From Undaria pinnatifida (taxonomy: Eukaryota > Sar > Phaeophyceae > Laminariales > Alariaceae), in the NCBI GenBank assembly GCA_012845835.1, contig JABAKD010000028.1, positions 1,743,501-1,807,500 of the forward strand: a DNA stretch of 64,000 nucleotides. Direction: 5' to 3'. The position numbers were made by a program, and so were the translations under genes. The notes beneath the pieces are model-generated. The model made no database searches. It worked only from the letters and a program-made list of their open reading frames with translations, and was not told the DNA's origin. Of the stretch, positions 59,780-64,000 are shown in pieces. The first letter of the stretch is position 1. Each line of letters begins with the position of its first letter.

Positions 59780-61600
59780 CCTCTTTGCATTCTTCGTTAT
59801 ATTTGTGATGTACGCCTTTTTTGCGCGTTGCCGGATGGAAAAAAATAGTGGAAAGTGCCGTGGCAGTAGTAACAGGCAAATTTACGGATGTAAGTGCTTA
59901 TAGGCCACCTACCGTTATAATAAAGAAGAGCTACCCATGGGATTTTGAAGCCCCACAACAGGCAGATCGTGTACATGTACGAAGTATGTACGCTGTTAAT
60001 AGGTGTTGACGGTGTCTCCAGGAAAAGCTGCACAGAGTTAGTTCCGTGTATAGCTAACGTACAGAGACATGTTTTCGTAGTGGACAAGGCAGGAACAGTA
60101 GAAACGTATGGAGGCATGTTTCTTCTGGTGGTTGGGGCGGGGGGGCTGTAAAGCTGAATTCAGGTAGGCAGAGGAAGGTTCACCATGTTTTGTTTTTGTC
60201 GTGCTTCTCTTTTGTGTGGGCGTTGCCTAAGAAGGCCTGCACAGGTCGAGGACTAGAGTGTTACTATTCTTCTAGAGTAAATATAACAACGCACACACAA
60301 CCTGCTGCGTGAAACAACCGAACAGATCAAATGTTGGGACCCAGAGACAGCAACCACACAAGACATATTTTTTGCTCAACCCGAGTCTGAATGCACGGGG
60401 TTCCGGACCTGCCTCGACCAACCCTCGACGACTTGAAAGGAAAATGTCACGAGGAGGATAAATGTAGTCGTTCGCGACCATGGATTTGGTGACGTGTGCG
60501 CTGAGAGTTGACGTGGGCAAATACCTGTGGACATATTAACGGCAAAAAAAACAAAATGTTTGCGTATAAACAAATTAAAAGCTACACCAGTTGCCTAACC
60601 TCGTATTATGGCTGGTGATCCACCATATGAAGAGAGAGGTTTATTTCTTGGGAAAAGAAAAAAAATGAGGCTCAAATTTTCGTGCTCACACGCCTCATCT
60701 TCATCCCTACGGAGAAGGTATTTCCCAGACACGAAAATGCCTTGGTGCGTGTACGCGATATCACAGAAGCCCCGAACCTATGCATCCCTTGCCTCACACG
60801 ATCCATGACGAATTGGTGCCCTGCCGCGCGGATGTCGGCAGCCCACACAAACACAAGCGGGCCCCTCCAGCTCTGCTTGCCCAAACAGATACCAGCGGGG
60901 CCCTCCAGCTCTGCTTGCCGCTATTTCGAATAGCATTTTTCTCTACTTACTCTTCGCTTCTTTCTCGTTTTTTTTTTCAATCCAAAATTTGTGTTGTGTT
61001 AACATCAATACACTCTTCGTTCCGATTTACCCTTCGTGTCTTGCTTCTTGCAATATATCACCTCTACTTATTTCGCCCACCGCCTAAACGACAAAAACAT
61101 ACAACACTTTGATGAACAAGCATGGTGACTGTTTGCCCCCTGTTTATTCCTGCCATGTTGTTGAGCGTTAAAATCAATACACCCATTATAATATAATTGT
61201 AATTTTCCCTTTATTTTACAAAAAAAATTAAGGACGTCAGCCGTGAGTTCGACGAATTTCAGGTCAATACTCATCTTTGCAAGCTGCGTTGTTGGTACTT
61301 GTAATATACCATGTGGGTGAGTATTTTCTTAATTAGAGGGGTCTATTCTTTTGTTTGATATATATATTGTTTTTCTCCACTATAATGGTTATTGTCCGGC
61401 TTCTTGCATTATATCGTCTGTGCTTGCGTCGACCGCCACAACAAAAAAAGGCTATACGGTAGGGGGGTAACCTCTTTTGCACGGCCGGATTTGGGCCACT
61501 CGCACGATTTACTGGCGCCTCACTGAAAAACGTATGTAGGTGGTTTGTTTGGCGCAGCGTTGCCAACTATTTCATGGCGGTGTCCCACCGCAAAAAAAAA
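59780..61600. other. Intergenic, nothing recognised
   Basis: No gene is seen. 61228-61285 carries the dispersed phrase GTGAGTTCGACGAATTT...CTTTGCAAGCTGCG found also near 14925-14965. 60850-60920 holds a short tandem (GCGGGGCCCTCCAGCTCTGC). Confidence 0.4.
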
Positions 61601-62002
61601 AAAACTCCAGAGCTTGAGGCCGCAAAGGAACAGGCGGGTCACTCGCGCGAGTAACCCCGGGAGCCAATCCGAACAAAGGTCCGAAAAGGGACACCCCTAC
61701 CGTATCTCATTGGTCACACCGAGGCTAAATGAAAGACAACACGCATGGTGACTCAACAACAATTAGGTGCGCATTTCAGGAATTCGTTTTGTATCTACTA
61801 TTAATACTACTGTGGCCAGCCCAAGGCTACACTAGGGGCATCACCTTTGGGGCCTTTTGCTGCAGTGGCTCGGGGTCACCCGCGCAATTGACCCCCTTTC
61901 CTTACGGCCTTTAAGCTTTCGTGCAGTTTTATTTTTGAGATGTGAAAATCCGCAATGGAATGGTAAGCTACGCTGCGCCAAGAAAATTGTTTATAACATT
62001 TC

Positions 62003-62660
62003 ATGTTATAAGGCTTGTAGTTTGGATAAGCAATTGGTTAACCTGTTGCAAGTGGTCAAGCGGACTAGTACCCCACTTGAATCCTTAACAAATGACGCCG
62101 TCGGCAGACCATGTTTTTTTTGGGCCGTGGGTTCAAATCCCACCATCCACAATAGTAAACTTTTTCAGACTTTCCCCGTGTCGAACTTGAAAACTACTCT
62201 CCCCGGTATCCCCAGGAAATGATCCCGCTTGGATATTGACAGGTTCGCCCGTATATCTGGCCGACCTGCTATCCCGCCGTTTCAGGGGGGGGGTGTTATA
62301 AGGCTTAGTTTGGGTAAGCTATTGGTTAACCTTTTGCAAGTGGTCAAACGGACTAATACCCCTCTAATTCCTTAACAAAGGGCGTCGTCGACAGATCATG
62401 GTTTTTTTGGGCCGTGGGTTTAAATCCCACCATCCACAATAATAAACATTTTCAGACTTTCCCCATGTCGAACTTGAAAAGTACTCTCCCCGGTATCCCC
62501 AGGAAATGAAACGGCTTGGATAATTGACAGGTTCGCCCGTATATCCGGCCGACCTTGTATCCCGTCATTTCAGGGGGGGGTGTTATAAGGCTTAGTTTGG
62601 GTAAGCTATTGGTTAACCTTTTGCAGGTGGTCAAACGGACTAATATCCCACTAATACCTC
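62003..62660. repeat. Three tandem tRNA-derived SINE-like units
   Basis: Units of about 290 bp start at about 62003, 62296 and 62581 (the last truncated), each opening GTTATAAGGCTTGTAGTTTG or close to it. Each has an A-box-like TGGTCAAGCGGAC; the first two also have a perfect B box in a stem, GTGGGTTCAAATCCCAC, and end before a G run. The A-to-B spacing is too long for a plain tRNA-Leu or Ser. Related heads lie at 32205 and 32325. Confidence 0.6.
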
Positions 62661-63009
62661 AACATTCACGTCCGCGAGGTATGGAGTCACTCGTGCGAGT
62701 GGCGAATGACTCAAGAGCCGGTAGTGTCAAGATACGGCCTCGAAAGGCCTGTAATTATCCGTATTGAGATAAGTTGGATGGGTTTCGTATGATAAGGTTG
62801 GCGTTTTATATATGGGATAGTCAAGAAATAGATCGGAGGCACAAGGAAATAGATCAGAGGCACGTGCCTCCGATCTCGGAAAGCCATCCGAGGCTCTGTT
62901 GGAATCGAATAAAGCTACGTCTCTACGAAGGCTACGAAAGTAAGCACTCTCCGAGGACCTGCTCAATTGGCAGACCTGCGGGGGACACTCTGTGTCTCCG
63001 CCCATTTTC

Positions 63010-63120
63010 TTACACTAGTGTAATTCCTTACACTTACACTAGTGTAATTCCTTACACTAGTGTAATTCCTTACACTAGTGTAATTCCGTACACTAGTGTA
63101 ATTCCTTACACTGGTATAAT
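63010..63120. repeat. 18-bp palindrome tandem
   Basis: TTACACTAGTGTAA followed by TTCC repeats about six times, the last copy altered to TTACACTGGTATAA. Each unit is itself a palindrome. Confidence 0.92.
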
Positions 63121-64000
63121 GGTGGTACCTCCCCCTACTCTAGCCTTTGTCGCCGGGAGATTGTTCTTCGGGTTGTCGTTCCATATTCCTCAAAGCCAAG
63201 TTTTGCGACGGCAAGTATTGAGCTCAGCAAGTGAAGGAGCCCCGGACAAAATTAATTTACACAGATACAACCCTACACCCTACCGCACAGCATACTTTTT
63301 GCGGCCTTTCTTTTTTCCATTGGCTTGAGAGTGACCCCCCCGTTTTCTTTTTGCGGTCTTAAGCCTTTCGTGCTGTTTTAATTACGCAAAAAGCCTTATT
63401 TTTCCCTATCCGCCGGAGGATTAAAAAGGAAAAAAAAGAAAAAAAACTACGCTGCGCCAAACCATCGCCTAAAGTGTTATTCTCGGCGAGGTGAATAGAG
63501 TCACTCGTGCGAGTGGCTAAACCTGGTTGTGTGAAGAAGGGGGTAAGAGGTATCTCCCCCTACCGTAGCCTTGGCCCTTCTTTAAATAAAGAAAACGCTT
63601 GCGGTTTTAACTCAGCGGTTAAGAAAGACAGAAACATCACATTAGCATAAACAAAAAACAAATTCGACACGCAAGAGCGTGCATTTCCATTTTCTCTTCG
63701 GTAATTTATTTATTTCATCCGCCCCGTCGTTTGCCCTCCCCCTGCCGACTTTAATCCCCTTCCCCCCTACACGCCACCACCACCGCTGAACATGCAGTAT
63801 GCATCGGTTGCAGAGGCCGTACAGAGGGGAGCGTGAGGGGGGCAAGAGGTGGACGGGAAAACACGCTACCTTACCCCTCTTCGCACCCATTTTTTCCCTT
63901 TTCTTTCGTCCCTATGCTCTGCCCAACCACCCACCACACGGACGACAAAAGAGCGAACGACCGATTGAACGTTCCCCGAAATCGTTTCGTTCGCTTAGGT

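Larger units (their letters stand above)
61620..63990. other. Mosaic of dispersed short repeats
   Basis: The near-palindrome GTCACTCGTGCGAGTGGC recurs at 61635, 62686 and 63500. CTACGCTGCGCCAA lies near 61967 and 63448. CCGCCGGAGGATTAAAAA at 63410 matches 28820. CTCCCCCTACCGTAGCCTT-type phrases lie at 63130 and 63555. A 13-bp arm pair AGATCGGAGGCAC/GTGCCTCCGATCT lies at 62831-62877. No gene is recognised to the window end. Confidence 0.55.

Overview
This is a eukaryotic nuclear window with two multi-exon genes, both on the + strand, embedded in repeat-rich non-coding DNA. The organism is most likely a photosynthetic stramenopile, possibly a brown alga or close relative. This is inferred from kilobase-scale introns, a signal peptide ending in a 'Phe at +1' plastid-targeting context (AEA|FIPA), and antisense Ty3-like and tyrosine-recombinase retroelements inside introns. 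No bacterial operons, rRNA or convincing intact tRNA genes were seen. Most long open frames are chance readings through tandem repeats.

Gene 1 (about 2957-33480, with a possible first exon at 817-951) is a CobW/COG0523 G3E GTPase, a zinc or metal chaperone of the ZNG1 type. Thirteen exons join in phase without an internal stop and carry the Walker A motif, the CxCC metal motif, NKxD, a long His-rich loop and the CobW C-terminal domain. Its third intron is about 11.7 kb and holds a complete-ended, pol-deleted LTR element (8579-12175, LTRs about 92% alike by eye, 4-bp target duplication). Its twelfth intron is about 8.7 kb and holds a decayed Gag plus tyrosine-recombinase element. Both elements are antisense to the host gene.

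Gene 2 (48059-56720) is a short-chain dehydrogenase/reductase resembling DHRS1. It has eight exons giving 397 codons, with the full TGxxxGxG, NNA and S-Y-K set and a predicted bipartite plastid pre-sequence. One of its introns uses a GC-AG boundary.

Between the genes (33.5-48.0 kb) there is a large array of about ten palindromic units (36.0-41.6 kb), a GATA microsatellite between direct repeats, and two GGGTC arrays. After gene 2 (56.7-64.0 kb) there are tandem copies of that gene's own last-exon end, a 29-bp minisatellite, SINE-like tandem units with a tRNA B box, and short palindromic repeats.

The most unusual feature is that both genes carry decayed tandem copies of their own exon ends ('ghost exons'): beside exons 2, 4, 10 and 11 of gene 1, and after the last exon of gene 2. 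Many introns also hold a minisatellite of their own. All calls come from reading the sequence; no database search was run. Percent identities and copy numbers are by eye.
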